A stretch of DNA of 64,000 bases. Source: Phytophthora colocasiae (Eukaryota; Oomycota; Peronosporomycetes; Peronosporales; Peronosporaceae). The stretch lies in assembly GCA_018806915.1 (NCBI GenBank), contig JAGKQI010000079.1:1081001-1145000 (forward strand). Direction: 5' to 3'. A model generated the notes under the pieces. It saw only the letters and a program-made list of their open reading frames with translations, was not told the DNA's origin and did not search any database. The stretch's first letter is position 1. Every line of letters starts with the position of its first letter. A program made the position numbers and the translations under genes. Below are positions 17,201 to 28,137 of this stretch, in pieces.

Positions 17201-20123
17201 GAGGGAACTTGGTGTGCTCTCGTACGGCATTAGTGTCACCACACTGGAAGAAGTCTTTATCAAGGTGGCGGAGGCGAATGACGAAGATAACCAGCACACA
17301 CTCAACAAAGGTGCTAGCCCGGACTCTGCCGACGCTGCGTTGCCTCCTGGTGGTCCGTCCATTGCCAACTTGACCGGTTTCGCCATGTTCCTCGTTCATC
17401 TGTCGGCTCTGCTGCTCAAACGCTTCCGGATCGCGAAACGCGACCGTCGAGTCATCATCTTTAGTGCGCTTCTACCGGTGACACTGCTTGCCGCCGGGTT
17501 CATCATCCTCAAGACTAGTGCGCTCACCAGATCGGACGTTAAGGTGGCACTCAGTACTGACGACTTCGAGGCTAAGATGCCCAGTGTGCCGTATTTCTGT
17601 GAAGCTGACGACTCCAAATGGTGTTCAAAGACGATGGACTCGCTGTTCACCGGCGGCAAGTCGTCCCCTTTCACGAACGCCGAGATCTCGTCTCCTCCAT
17701 ACACGGTTTACCCAACGTCAGTGTTCGGAGTGAACTACACTGAAGCGCAGCTCGCAAGCTCCAGTAATCCACACAGCAACGAGTTCTGTCTGCGTATGGG
17801 CGATAAAATCTACCAACGAGGCTTTGGAAAAACCGACCAAGACATGACAAAAGTCACACAAACGCCGGTCACAGGGCAATACGGCGGATACCTCATTCAC
17901 GCCTCTGGAAGCGAGCAACTCTTTGGTTATCACCTTTTCGTCAACACCACCGCTGCGCATGGGGCTGTGATCTTCAAGGCGTTGATCGACCAAGCTCTGT
18001 ATCGTTTCATGGCCGGTGGATCAACTAACGTGACGTTGAAGGTGAACACGTACCCGTTGCCCATGACGGCAGCCACACAGGCGTTGTTCGGGTCTTTCTT
18101 GGCCTTTACAGCGTGCATCTTCATCGTTATCGCGTTCGCCTTTTTTCCAGCGTCTATTGTCGGGTTCCTGGTCAAGGAGAAGCAGGCGGAACACAACTCC
18201 AAGCACCAGCAACTTGTGTCGGGCGTGAGCCTGCCTGCGTTCTGGCTCGCGAACTATCTGTGGGACCTGCTCACTTACGTTGTGCCCTTCATCGCGGCCA
18301 TTGTGCTCATCCAGATCTTCGACATCGCGGCTTTCACAGGTAACGACTGTGTGAGCTGCACGAGCGAGACCTTCTCTGCTGTTGTACTGCTGTTCATCCT
18401 ATTCGGCTTGGCTATCTGCCCGTTCACGTACTGTCTCTCATACTTCTTCAAGGAGCACGCGAGCGCCCAGACATACACGATCATGGCGAATTTCCTGCTG
18501 GGTGTCGTGCTCATGGTGGTTTCCTTCATCCTCGACGTCATCAGCACGAGCAGTAAGGACGCCAACAAAGTGCTCAAATTCTTCTGGCGACTCAGCCCGC
18601 TCTTCAATCTCGGCAGTGCGCTGCTAAATCAATGCCTTAGCGAGATCGGAGCTGCCATGGGACTGTCGTCGAAAACTATTAGTCCCTTCAAGATGGACGT
18701 CATGGGCTGGGAGCTGTTGTATTTGGCTCTGGATGCCATCTTCTTCTTCACCGTCGCAGTTGGCATCGACTTCTTGCTGAGTTTCCCAAAGATCAAAGCA
18801 GCCATCTTTAAAGACCCCGTTCTAAATGATGCCCCGTACGAAGAAGATGAAGATGTGGCTCGAGAAGCAGAACGTGTACGCAGTGGCGGTGCCGACAGTG
18901 ACGCAGTGAAGCTCCTAGGCATCCGGAAGATCTACAAGGGCAACAAGGTGGCGGTCCGCAACTTGTCGTTCGGCCTCCCTAAGGGGGAGTGCTTCGGCTA
19001 CTTGGGTATCAATGGTGCTGGCAAGACCACAACCATGAAGATGATGACAGGTGACATCCTGCCGACGTCGGGCATTGGAAAACTCGGTGGCTTTGACATC
19101 CTCAGTGAACAACTGGAGGTGCGTCGCTTGATCGGCTACTGCCCACAGTTTGACGCTCTGTTCGAGCTCATGTCTGTCCGAGAACATCTGGAGCTCTTCG
19201 CTCGTATCAAAGGCGTATCGCGCGCAGACTTGAACAACGTCGTGAAGTCACTCATGCACCAGATGAACCTCGACGACTTCGAGAACAAACTGGCGGGCAC
19301 ACTCAGTGGCGGTAACAAGCGAAAACTGTCCGTCGCCATTGCCCTCATCGGGTCGCCTCCGATTATCTTCCTTGACGAACCCTCGACCGGCATGGACCCG
19401 GTCTCCCGTCGCTTCATGTGGAACGTCATTGCTGCCATCTCCACGCAGCGAAAGGAATCAACAATTATCCTCACGACGCATAGCATGGAAGAGTGTGAGG
19501 CGCTCTGCACGCGTGTTGGAATCATGGTGGGCGGTCGACTTCGGTGTTTAGGCAGTGTCCAGCATCTGAAGAACCGCTTTGGAGACGGCCTCATGCTGGA
19601 ACTTAAACTGATGGGCACGCCTACACACGATATCGACGCGCGCGTGGCTTCGGTGTTTGGTGGCAGTGCGTCGACGACGACATTCCCTCGCGCCGAGTTG
19701 CAAGCCAAATGCGAGGCATTAGGCAACGCGTCTTGGGCTGAAAAAATCGTAATGAATCACGCCACGGGATATGCGTTAGCCGCAGCACTCGAACGGGACG
19801 GCACAATGAGACTCGGAATGCTATGCGCGTGGTGGGCAGCGGAGGAACGCTTCTTGGCACTGGACGGTTTCCTGCACGAGAGCTTCGCAGCTGGTGGCAA
19901 CACTGGAGTGAAGCTTCTTGAGCGGCAAAATGATCTCTGTCGTTATAAGCTCACAGGCCAGGTGCCACGACTAGCGAGCGTCTTCAGGCGCGTTGAGGGC
20001 AGCAAGCAGCAGCTCGGGATTCGTGAATACGCCGTCTCTCAGACCACGCTTGAGCAGATCTTCAATAACTTCGCAGGCCAGCAGAGCGAAGAGAAGGGCG
20101 TTGCGCGTGGCATTGGAGGCTAG
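14292..20123 (+). CDS. Full-size ABCA-subfamily ABC transporter, 1943 aa
   Basis: Intronless gene; I chose the ATG at 14292 (MGELDKPGG). Topology is TMD1-NBD1-TMD2-NBD2. Each TMD has an early membrane helix (first near residues 45-65) followed by a long extracytosolic loop, as in ABCA proteins. NBD1 has Walker A GHNGAGKTT at residue 715, signature LSGGMKRKLSVA and Walker B VFLDEPTSGMDP. NBD2 has Walker A GINGAGKTT at 1572, signature LSGGNKRKLSVA and Walker B IFLDEPSTGMDP, each followed by an H-loop (TTHFMDEAD, TTHSMEECE). Both ATP sites look catalytically complete. Family members move lipids or sterols across membranes. The substrate cannot be read from the sequence. Confidence 0.95.
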   Translation: MGELDKPGGATRSRPTSRTFLGTQRTLLSKSWLLKKRHWVAMLLEICLPVVFILLITALKALSKDVKVPAGWSSTYSTTSFSLMTNRYLIQEPTLNGVLTYLGLRAASELHNTTGVLERDQKICAYTVGFGGLVSSDTSSAFSVLPSCRNYVTPYKLAIAPDNDFTRQYFFQSVKKWYPRVVVNATLGVVLPSLEDSVVFFESDKALESYVKATNYGKSFDTPFIYAALVFDEYPEDSDIGTYQSIEYSVRMNATIGRRGASGAVPRTLGDPAFEAPFQRTIEQTYYTSYASRGFMTLQTLVSRFVNCMPKWDKDKKTTGACTQPLSTAVSTLENDNRFFHSVDGDALLNAGLQTAFDDKTVWQTLLSSTSREQLLVPLRQAPQPYFATTVAPFPIDNFLSAPFYDQVSSVFPLVFILAYLYAISRVLVVLIQEKETRSREYLKILGMSEGAIILSWYITYFIIFILSAILQAIASTAGLFPSSDPVLIFIFFLLFSLSVLSFGFFMSTLFSRSRTGSFAGMVLFFFMYFVSSGFSSTSSIGSKTGACLLPPVALAFGVQTLATAESTGVGISFASSGTVVNNFKFGSAVGMLFFDIFLYTIVGLYLERVIPREYGTVEKWYFPMQPSYWVRTLCARGTSKVNDVDNVVGNHSILDIDSPNVEVASEELRNQERTGEALVIRDVKREFVVPGGIKYAVRGVSLAMYKDQITCLLGHNGAGKTTLISMLTGMIAPSSGDASFRGLSLVHDMGDIRQSLGLCFQHDVLYSELTVEEHLLFYGRVKGYRGAALREEVNIKIKEVGLTEKRSVFAGSLSGGMKRKLSVAICLLGDSSLVFLDEPTSGMDPYSRRSTWEILLNNRANRVMVLTTHFMDEADILGDRIAIMAEGQLRCCGSSLFLKNRYGAGYNFTLVKSSDPAAPCKDAQLQSLITSRVPAAKVLSNVGAEIAFQLPLDSTAAFPQLFEELDEKMRELGVLSYGISVTTLEEVFIKVAEANDEDNQHTLNKGASPDSADAALPPGGPSIANLTGFAMFLVHLSALLLKRFRIAKRDRRVIIFSALLPVTLLAAGFIILKTSALTRSDVKVALSTDDFEAKMPSVPYFCEADDSKWCSKTMDSLFTGGKSSPFTNAEISSPPYTVYPTSVFGVNYTEAQLASSSNPHSNEFCLRMGDKIYQRGFGKTDQDMTKVTQTPVTGQYGGYLIHASGSEQLFGYHLFVNTTAAHGAVIFKALIDQALYRFMAGGSTNVTLKVNTYPLPMTAATQALFGSFLAFTACIFIVIAFAFFPASIVGFLVKEKQAEHNSKHQQLVSGVSLPAFWLANYLWDLLTYVVPFIAAIVLIQIFDIAAFTGNDCVSCTSETFSAVVLLFILFGLAICPFTYCLSYFFKEHASAQTYTIMANFLLGVVLMVVSFILDVISTSSKDANKVLKFFWRLSPLFNLGSALLNQCLSEIGAAMGLSSKTISPFKMDVMGWELLYLALDAIFFFTVAVGIDFLLSFPKIKAAIFKDPVLNDAPYEEDEDVAREAERVRSGGADSDAVKLLGIRKIYKGNKVAVRNLSFGLPKGECFGYLGINGAGKTTTMKMMTGDILPTSGIGKLGGFDILSEQLEVRRLIGYCPQFDALFELMSVREHLELFARIKGVSRADLNNVVKSLMHQMNLDDFENKLAGTLSGGNKRKLSVAIALIGSPPIIFLDEPSTGMDPVSRRFMWNVIAAISTQRKESTIILTTHSMEECEALCTRVGIMVGGRLRCLGSVQHLKNRFGDGLMLELKLMGTPTHDIDARVASVFGGSASTTTFPRAELQAKCEALGNASWAEKIVMNHATGYALAAALERDGTMRLGMLCAWWAAEERFLALDGFLHESFAAGGNTGVKLLERQNDLCRYKLTGQVPRLASVFRRVEGSKQQLGIREYAVSQTTLEQIFNNFAGQQSEEKGVARGIGG

Positions 20124-20271
20124 GCAGCAGCATTCACACATAACATTTTCATACACATCAATATTTCCATACACACCACTTGCAGGGTCTAATGGGAAAT
20201 GGATTGAAGCGTAGTTTAGGGAGCTTGAAATGATGCGTCTTCACGCTTGTCTATCACCGCCACTTTGGAGT

Positions 20272-21671
20272 TTACAGGTCCGCAGGAATGACGCAGTTGC
20301 CGTACAGAGACTCGTACGTCTCGCGCTCGCGACTGCAAACGTATAGGAGAACATTAGTTCACACGCTCCCCTCCAAAATTCAAGCCAGAGAGAAATACGT
20401 ACATGAGAGAGTCACCACCGTTCGGACGCAGGAGCACCTCAGGGGCGCGAAGTTTGCCGTTGTACTGGAATCCCATCGAGTGCGAGTGGGCACCGGTGTC
20501 GTGGATGACGAACAGGTCTCCCACCTGCGCCTTGGGCAGTGGGCGGTCTTTCGCGAACCAGTCGTTGTTCTCGCACAGCGTTCCCACGACGTGGGAAGGA
20601 GTCACCTCCTCGTTCTCGCGGGCGGGGATGCTAATCTCGTGGTAGGCACCATACTGCACAACAACAACAAATTTTAGCCCAGAGCATATTCCATCGACAC
20701 GATTCCATACTCACCATTCCAGGTCGCATCAGATGTGCCATACAAGCGTCAACACCGTAGTATCGGCCGTAGGTCTCCTTAATGGCCTCGCAGCGGGTGA
20801 CCAGCCAGCCAAACGGGCCAGTCATGAAGCGGCCGTTTTCCATGCACAAGCGAGGGAGTGTCTCCAGTCCGTGCTCCTTCATGGCCTCATCAAAGACCTC
20901 ACGCAGCATCTTAGCGATAGCCTCAACGTTCACAGTCTCCTGGTCCTTGCGGTACGGGATGCCGAGACCGCCGCCAATGTTCATGAACTCGAACTCGATG
21001 CCGAGCTCCTTCTTGAGCAACACGATGGTGTTGAAGAGCACCGTGACCGTCTCACGCCAGTAGTCCTGGTTCATAACGCACGATCCCGTCATCATGTGGA
21101 TACCGAAACGCTTGGCACCAGCTTGTTGCGCCTTACGGTAGGCCTCGACGATCTGGAACGGAGGAACACCGAACTTGGCGTCCGGACCACCCAGCACGTT
21201 CGACTTGGTCTCCGAGTCGGTGCGGCCAAGGCCAGGGTTAAGACGGAACGTCATAAGCTCAGGGCACTTGCCACGTGTAGCCACGAGGCTGTCGACGAGT
21301 GACACGTCGTCTAGGTTCATGATGACGCCCTGGTCGAAGGCCATGGCCAAGTCCTTCTGAGCCGTGAAGTTGGAGGTGAAGATGACCTGGTCACCAGGGA
21401 CGCCCAGCTCCTTGCAGATGTAGAGTTCAGCCGAAGAGCTACAGTCCATGCCGCATCCTTCCTGGTGTAGCAGCTTGAGGATGGCTGGGTTGGGCAGCGC
21501 CTTGACGGCGTAGAACTGCTGGAAGTCCGGGAAATGCGCGCGGAAGGCGGCAAACAGGCGACGCGCGTTGTCACGAATCAGCTGCTCATCGTAGAGCTGC
21601 AGCGGTGTGCCGTAGGTCTCGGCGAGCGCGTCCAGACGCTCCAGGGCGGACGTGGGGAGCGGCAGCGGCAT
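20272..21671 (-). CDS. lysA: Diaminopimelate decarboxylase (PLP, fold type III), three exons
   Basis: Exons on the complement are 21671-20715, 20653-20403 and 20332-20272, giving 422 residues. The introns are 61 nt (donor GTGAGT) and 70 nt (donor GTACGT), both ending in TGCAG. The PLP lysine lies in FYAVKALPNP (Lys57). Further marks are GGGLGIPY (phosphate-binding glycines), CENNDWFAKDRPLP (catalytic Cys region) and GAHSHSMGFQYNGKLR. The short last exon ends in CVIPADL. The enzyme makes lysine from meso-diaminopimelate, consistent with the DAP pathway of oomycetes. Ornithine decarboxylase is the main alternative, but these active-site blocks fit the DAP decarboxylase branch better. No signal or transit peptide is apparent. 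Confidence 0.85.
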
Positions 21672-22478
21672 CGTCTCGGGTGTCGGAGGAGAGTTGAGGT
21701 GTGCGTACGTCGGCCACGCATTTTGGACAGCGGTTCAAGATGGGCAGAAACATGGACCAATCAGAGTGGACCTAGATAACTCTTCCAATCAGAATTGAGG
21801 ATGAGGTTAAACCGTCGGATAATCGAACAGATTTACCCGAAATGCACTCGAATTGCCATCGCAGCCACAAGACAGACTCTCGCGTCCCAGTGTTCAGGAT
21901 GAGACCTGTTGCTAGTTGTAATCTCCTCAGCTGATACAGTATCTGCGCAACGTTTACTCCACCGTGAAGCCCCTCACTACAATACGTCCTGTTGTCCTGG
22001 AATCGTGTATTGAGAAGGAAGCAACAGTCACCAAAATGCGATGTCCACAGCTTTGGTCCATTAACAGCAAACAGAATTGCTAATACAGTATAGCAACATG
22101 TAGCAAGCTACTAGTACGCCTCATGGAGCAAACCTGTTGCGCTGTGTTCGGTGTCCCTTTTCGTAACATGGCTTCGCTACGTCAGACAAGATTCGGATAG
22201 GTAGCATGTGTCATGTCATGCCTTGCACTGCAAGTTGCAGGCTCGACACGGGCGAAAAAGATAAATTCATTCAGGAACTGTCGTAGTATTAGTGTTGCCA
22301 TTATTGTGGATTGAAGACCCTACGTTGGCAATAAGAAGATACACTTGGGCCAGTATGGGCGGGTCGAGGACGCACCTGCGTGCCGTCTCCTTGCAATCAA
22401 AGAAAAAGAAACTGCATGCCTGTCCCGCCCAGCCGCTTGCTTGCTTGCTCCTTCCACAGATGGATCGACTCAACTAAT
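21672..22478. other. Intergenic region between decarboxylase and elongase genes
   Basis: The 800-bp stretch contains the decarboxylase promoter side, with two CCAAT-type motifs (ACCAATCAG at 21756-21764, TCCAATCAG at 21785-21793), and the 3' flank of the elongase gene. I see no gene in it. Confidence 0.5.
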
Positions 22479-23573
22479 TTACAACGTTTTCTTCTTCTTC
22501 TCGGCCTCAACGGCCTTGGGCTTCCGCGAGCTCAAGCAATAGTTCACAACGAAGAAGTTCATGAAGAGCCAAAACAGTGACTGCACGTAGATGAGGTACA
22601 TGACGGAGATCTTGTACGGCATGCCGGGGCAAGAGCGAGAGACCATGAGGTAGCCCTGGGCGTTCATGAGCAGGAACTGAATCATCTGGACCGTTGTCAG
22701 GTACGGCTTCCACCAGATCTCACGCGTGTGCGAGCTCACGAAGTAGTACATGTACATGATGGCGTGCACACCGCCGTTGAGCACGATCGTCATGTAGAGG
22801 TCGCCATCGTAGGACGTGCGGAAGTTGGCCCAGTAGCACTAGAGAGGCAAAGGAAAGTAGCCAGGTCAGTTCTGTGGAAACGATTGGTATGGAAGGGCCC
22901 GAAGCATGAGGATAGAGCAGAAAAAGACTTACGAAGAAGACGGTGACGTGGTGGTACACGTGAAGCACCGAGAGTTGCTTCCACTTCTTGCCCATGACGA
23001 TGAAGAAGGTATCACAGAAGTCGAGCACCTTGGACAGGTAGAAGATGTACATGAGGTTGCCCATGACAGGGTTCTCGTGGTTGAAAGCATTGCACGGGGT
23101 AGCCGAGTAGTCCTGCAACAAAAGGAGTATGTCAGTTCGTGAAATACTAGGGAGATTCATTCAGAGAAGTACATACGTTGCGGCGGGCCTGCAGGATGGC
23201 CTCGACAGTCATGTACGAGCACAACACGACTTGGATCGGGTTGTAAATGAATTGGAGCGGGGCCGTGTTGAGTGCAGGCATACCCGACTTCATGACGAGC
23301 TGGTTGATACGAGATATTCGTCAGACGTTGTGCATTTTCATTGCAACTATCAACTAAGTTAGCAATCGCAAAACATGAGGGTGAACATACCGTAGCCACT
23401 ACCACAAACGTGAGGTATCCAACGCAGAGCGCGAAGACCGTGCCGAAGTCGGCGAGGAAGTAGTCCTGCATGGGTGAGAGACGGTAGCGCAGGGTCGGGT
23501 CAACCCAGTCCATGAGCATGACGTCCATACCCTCAGCCCACTGCTTGTAGCTCTCAAAGAGTGCAGTAGCCAT
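22479..23573 (-). CDS. ELO-family fatty acid elongase (3-ketoacyl-CoA synthase), copy 1, four exons
   Basis: Exons on the complement are 23573-23391, 23299-23177, 23112-22933 and 22838-22479 (183, 123, 180 and 360 nt), giving 281 residues. All introns are phase 0 with GTATGT or GTAAGT donors. The catalytic histidine box HVYHH lies at the end of exon 3. MYMYYF and a Lys-rich ER-retrieval-like tail (EKKKKTL) follow. ELO enzymes carry out the condensing step of long-chain or PUFA elongation in the ER membrane and have several membrane helices. Similarity to the next gene and identical exon sizes show a tandem duplication. The sequence resembles stramenopile PUFA elongases, but chain-length preference cannot be read. 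Confidence 0.92.
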
Positions 23574-25404
23574 CGTATCGGTCTGCTGAAAAAGGTCTTG
23601 CTGCTGGGGTGGGGGGTGATCGCGTTGTGGGACCAAAAAGCCAAAGTGACTCGCTCGCACGCAGGGGGCAAAAGGCTGCAAAGGTCCGGCATGATACCGG
23701 TCACTCGGCTGGCGGCCATTCAAAGCGCACGTCGAGGGTGTCAGCGTATAAATTATAGAAGGTCTATCTGATTTCGCCACCTAATTGACTTGACGTTTAT
23801 AATCCCTTTTGCGTCTGGCAGCACCGCAGCTGATCGGTTACGGAGAGGTATCGTATGGTAAAGGTTTGAAGCGCAAAACCGGGGCAAATGAATACAGCGC
23901 CAGGCCAATAGGAGCTCAGGGCCCACTCCTCAACATCAAGTCTGACACGTCGTCGCGAGCAACGTCGCCGGGCTTTGCTTGTCAAGGCACGAGCTGTGCG
24001 CCAAACCTTGCGGCGGGACTTGCGTGGCACACAGCAACGACAGCTCTGTGTCGACAGCCCAAGCAGCATTTTGCCAGCAGCGCAGCAGCCACAGCACCTG
24101 CTGCAATGTTCAGCAGTACCCCTGCGAACGGACGGCGGCATGCTGCTGAAAAACGAATTCTTGCTGCCACGGTGAAGCGTGTCGCACTGGAGGAATGAAT
24201 CCACTGGGTACGGGCCTGGTTGCCGCTGCGCCGCGGCTCGGATACACGCAGGGGTGAAGGAGCACAGAGAGGGATAACCGAGCTTGCTGCATCGAATTGT
24301 TGGAGTTTGGGGGCCGCGTTATGCAAGTTTGAACCGGAACAGCCGGCACGATGGATACAATTTAACTGGCGATTTCTGCACACGAAGGGGGTAATAATCG
24401 AAGCAGAGAGTGCTTCGTGGTGACTAAAGTTGGTTGCTCTGCTTACTCCATTCGACCTCGACAGGCACCGATGCGAAAGTTTGGTTCGGTGTTTGATGAA
24501 TTGCTGCACATGTATTATGCCATGGTCTCCGATAATTTGGGCGTCATTGTACAACTTGCAATGTGGTGCGGGCCTCGCGATTCTCTGCAAAATGCAAGGC
24601 GCTGGAAAGGCACCGCGTTGCCGTGCAAGCGAACGAACTCGGCGGTGGTGATCCCGGCAACAGCACAACCAGTGCGGTGCTTTGCGCTGTACGCGTAGAA
24701 GTGTCCCTCTCAGGTGGGTGGCAGGCTCTGATTGGCTAATGGACATATGAACATTCCAATCCGTTTCAAGATCCAAGTTGAAGTGCGCATTGTGTATCCA
24801 TCGCATTGCTCCCAACCATTGTGACTGGCAGTCGGGCTCGTGGCTTTCAAGCGCTACACTTGCCACGTACTTGGCACCGCGCCGGTTAAACATAAACGCC
24901 ACGCCGCGACTACAGCGACTCGCTGTCAAGCTGACAGTGTCAACGAGCTCGGAGCCAGCTGCGCCGTATCAAGTTCGACAGGAGAAGACCGTTTCACGCT
25001 GTGCACAGTGACTACTGTACAGTGCGCCTCACATCACGCAAGGTGCGTGACGCAACTGATTCTATTAAATAGCGCTCGTGATTTCACCCGCCCTTCCGAC
25101 ACGATGCCAAGGTATTGGCTGAAGACGTGTTACATGTATTTTGAAGAACGTAGACAAGGAGAAGACGTCATTTCTGTGAAGAGTACCGGTAAAACAACGT
25201 TTAGAACACTAGGTCATTGGCATCAATCCAATTCAGCGACCAATGAACACGAAACAGTACAGCATGCTGATAAAGGAGTTTCCCACCTCCGCCGGCGTTG
25301 TATTGATCTCAAAACGCTCGCACACAACAAACAACCACAGTTGCTAAGCTCAACCAGCCGTCGGCTGGTGTTATCTACAAGCAAGTTTCGGGGTCACTCG
25401 CTCT
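23574..25404. other. Spacer between the two elongase genes
   Basis: 1.8 kb with higher GC than other spacers. One complement frame (24929-23982) stays open for 315 codons, but its composition is Cys/His/Arg/Ala-rich and unlike the real proteins here, and other frames are also open. I regard it as non-coding and see no repeat or RNA gene. Confidence 0.45.
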
Positions 25405-26480
25405 CTACTGCGTCTTCTTCTTGTTGGACGACTTGCGCGGCTTCGCGCAGTACGACTTGATGAAGAAGTTCATGAACAGCCAGAAGAGCGACTGGATGTA
25501 GACGAGGTAGATGACCGGCACCTTGTGCGGGAAGTTCTCGCATGAGCGCGAGACCATGAGGTAGCCCTGCACGTTCATCGTGACGAACTGAATCAACTGC
25601 ATAGCCGTGAGGTACTTCTTCCACCAGATGTCACGCGTGTGCGCGCTCACGAAGTAGTACATGTACATGATAGTGTGGATGAAGCCGTTCAGGATGATCG
25701 TGGCGTAGATGTCGCCGTCGTAAGCCACGCGGAAGTTCATGAAGTAGATCTGTTGGTCAAGATATTAAAGAAGTACTGCACGTTAGATAAAGTTCAACTC
25801 GAAGCGCAGGATACGGCTACAGTACTCACCGCAAAGATCGTCAGGTGGTGGTACACGTGCAGGAACGACAGCTGCTTCCACTTCTTGCCGAGGATGATGA
25901 AGATCGTGTCAAAGAAGTCCAGGATCTTGGACAGGTAGAACATGTACATCACATTGCCCATGACGGGCTTCTCCGCGTTGAAAGCGTTGCACGGCGTGGC
26001 CGAGTAGCCCTGTTTCGTTAACAAGACGTTCGCATAATACGAGTGAGTTACGGGTTCACACGATCCAGTTCATAATGCAACGTGCGGACGTACGTTGCGG
26101 TAGGCGAGGATACCAGCTTCCATGCACATGTAGGAGCACAGCACGACCTGCAGCGGGTTGTAGAGGAACTGCAGTGGGCTGGTCTTGATGGCCGGAACGC
26201 CAGCCTTCATCACGAGCTATTACAAGTCGACATGGTGTGGTTAGATTGTCTGCACCATCCAAATTTTAAATCAGATCTAGATGGCTGACTAACTCACCGT
26301 GCCGATGACGACGAAGGAGACGTAGGCGACGCAGATGGCAAAGGCCGTGGCAAAGTCAGCGCCAGGCAGGTTCTGCATGGGCGAGAGCTTGTACTGGCCG
26401 GACGGGTCGGCCCAGTCCAGGAAGAGCGTCTCCTGGGTGTCAGCCCATTGCTTGTAGGTAGCCCAAAGTTCAGCAGCCAT
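25405..26480 (-). CDS. ELO-family fatty acid elongase, copy 2, four exons
   Basis: Exons on the complement are 26480-26298, 26216-26094, 26009-25830 and 25749-25405 (183, 123, 180 and 345 nt), giving 276 residues. The first three exon lengths are identical to those of copy 1, and all introns are phase 0 at the same sites. Introns are 81, 84 and 80 nt. HVYHH is conserved at the end of exon 3, and the tail is again basic (SSNKKKTQ). The role is as for copy 1: ER membrane condensing enzyme of fatty acid elongation. The proteins differ across much of their length, so the duplication is old and the two may differ in substrate. It diverges from the gene starting at 26843. Confidence 0.92.
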
Positions 26481-26842
26481 GGCGGATCAGATAGAAGCGT
26501 CTGCGGGGCGTGGCTCGAATTGCGTTCTGGCAGGTGCTGCGTAAACGGCTTGGGAAGATACTCACCAACCACCCAAGACCACACAATCCCGTTCACTACG
26601 TCAGGCCGAACCCATCCATGTTACCGATGTAGTACCGGTACGAAATATCACGTTGCATCATTTCATCTGAAGCTGTGACGTGTTCTATCTATCTACACGA
26701 GTCCACAAGGGAATTGCAACAGTCACCTCTAAAATTGTTGCAGTCATTTGAGAACAAGCTAGTATCGGTAGAAAACTGGTATAGAAAAGTGCTCCTGATT
26801 CAACGGTTGCATCATACGTGCCGAAAGGCTTCTACTGCAATA
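26481..26842. promoter_or_regulatory. Divergent promoter region (elongase 2 / membrane protein)
   Basis: A 362-bp gap between divergent start codons, AT-rich towards the right. No clear Inr/FPR match could be picked out. Confidence 0.35.
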
Positions 26843-27868
26843 ATGCTAGCGTTATCCGTGCGCAATGCTGCCTCTGATGTGTCAGTGTGCTCGTTACCGG
26901 CAAGTTCGTTGTACGTCTCAACCGGCAATGCACTGGTGGCGTGCGCTCTCGAGGGCTCTTCAGAATTGTCGACCATGTGCCAGACTGCGTGCAGTTGCAG
27001 AAAACGCAAACACGACCAAAATGTGTATGGACTGTGCCTCAATGACAGTGCGAGTTTTAATTGCGACGGTATTGAGAACGCGACGCAATGTGGAAAAGGT
27101 GCGTACGACATCACTGTGGATTCTGAAGCGTAGCTGACAGTTGCTTTGTTTGTAGTGTTTGAATCGTCCTATTTAGAGGCAAGAGCAACGAATGGTGGTG
27201 CTATTGCGCGTGCTTTGGCAAGCGATGATAGCAATGGTGGCGGGTTGAAGGCATGGCAGTGGGCACTCATTGGTTTAGCGATTGCTTTCGTGGTTGGACT
27301 GTCGATATTTGTCTACAACTGGTTCAAACATCGACCGCAACACGGCGACAATCGCAGGGAGGTGGTGCAATCTCTGGAACAGAGTCGCTCACAGCCCAAG
27401 GACGACGTTAACATGTTGCCCATTGCACTACGCGACAGCCAAACGAGAACTGCCACTCGCGAGAGTGCGGCAAGGACTACAACGCGTTCGCAAGATACGA
27501 ACCAGTCCCAGATCTCAGGGTTTTCAGGTGCAAGCTATCATACATACGCAGGCAACCCCATGAGCAGTACGTTGACGGATACTGAAATCGTAGCGCAGCA
27601 TCAAGAGCGAGCGTTTTCTCCCATCAGCGACTCGGCTCATTCGTCAGACTATTCTCAAGGAGTCGACACTAGCACGACGCCAAATACCTCACTGCTGGGG
27701 CCTTCCCGTGCACAAGACAACAGCAGTGACTCGGAGTATCCGTCTTTTAGCAGCTATTCCATTTCAAGTGGTATGGATTCATTCTCCAGCGACTTGACCG
27801 TTGAGGGCTCAGACATTGAGACTGGTGGAAGCGCTCCGTACCCACGCAAGAAGTCTATTGAATTTTAA
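26843..27868 (+). CDS. Single-pass membrane protein with short Cys-rich ectodomain, two exons
   Basis: Exons 26843-27098 and 27156-27868 give 322 residues. The 57-nt intron has donor GTGCGT, a CTGAC branch and acceptor TTTGTAG. The first about 90 residues contain about nine cysteines (for example TMCQTACSC and GLCLNDSASFNC). A short linker and one strong hydrophobic helix (about residues 115-135, WALIGLAIAFVVGLSIFVYNW) follow, then a Ser/Thr-rich tail of about 185 residues with many possible phosphorylation sites. The start at 26843 gives only a poor signal peptide, so an unseen upstream exon is possible. A surface receptor or adhesion role is guesswork, and I do not recognise the family. Confidence 0.65.
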
Positions 27869-28137
27869 CTGGGACTATTTAGGCAAGGGCCATCTACTTT
27901 TGTTTCATCCTTCCAGAGCTTGGTTGAAGTGCTAAATATGCGTGTTAGCCTGCCACTCTTATCCGCGCAACGGCGTAAATTTGGCTTTCTACGAGCTAAA
28001 GATGGCGTTGCTTTGTCATGGGTTTAACGTGTATAGTGGGAAGGTCGATTTGCTCGTTGGTTTGCGTTGAGCGGCTCAATCTTCAATTCCCTCTCCAGCC
28101 CTCGGTCTCGCTTTCCAGCGTCTAACCCAGTCCAGCC

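Noticed and set aside
23982..24929. 315-codon open frame on the complement between the elongase genes
   Set aside because: Composition rich in Cys, His, Arg and Ala, no recognisable motif, and other frames open over the same GC-rich stretch. Most likely chance.
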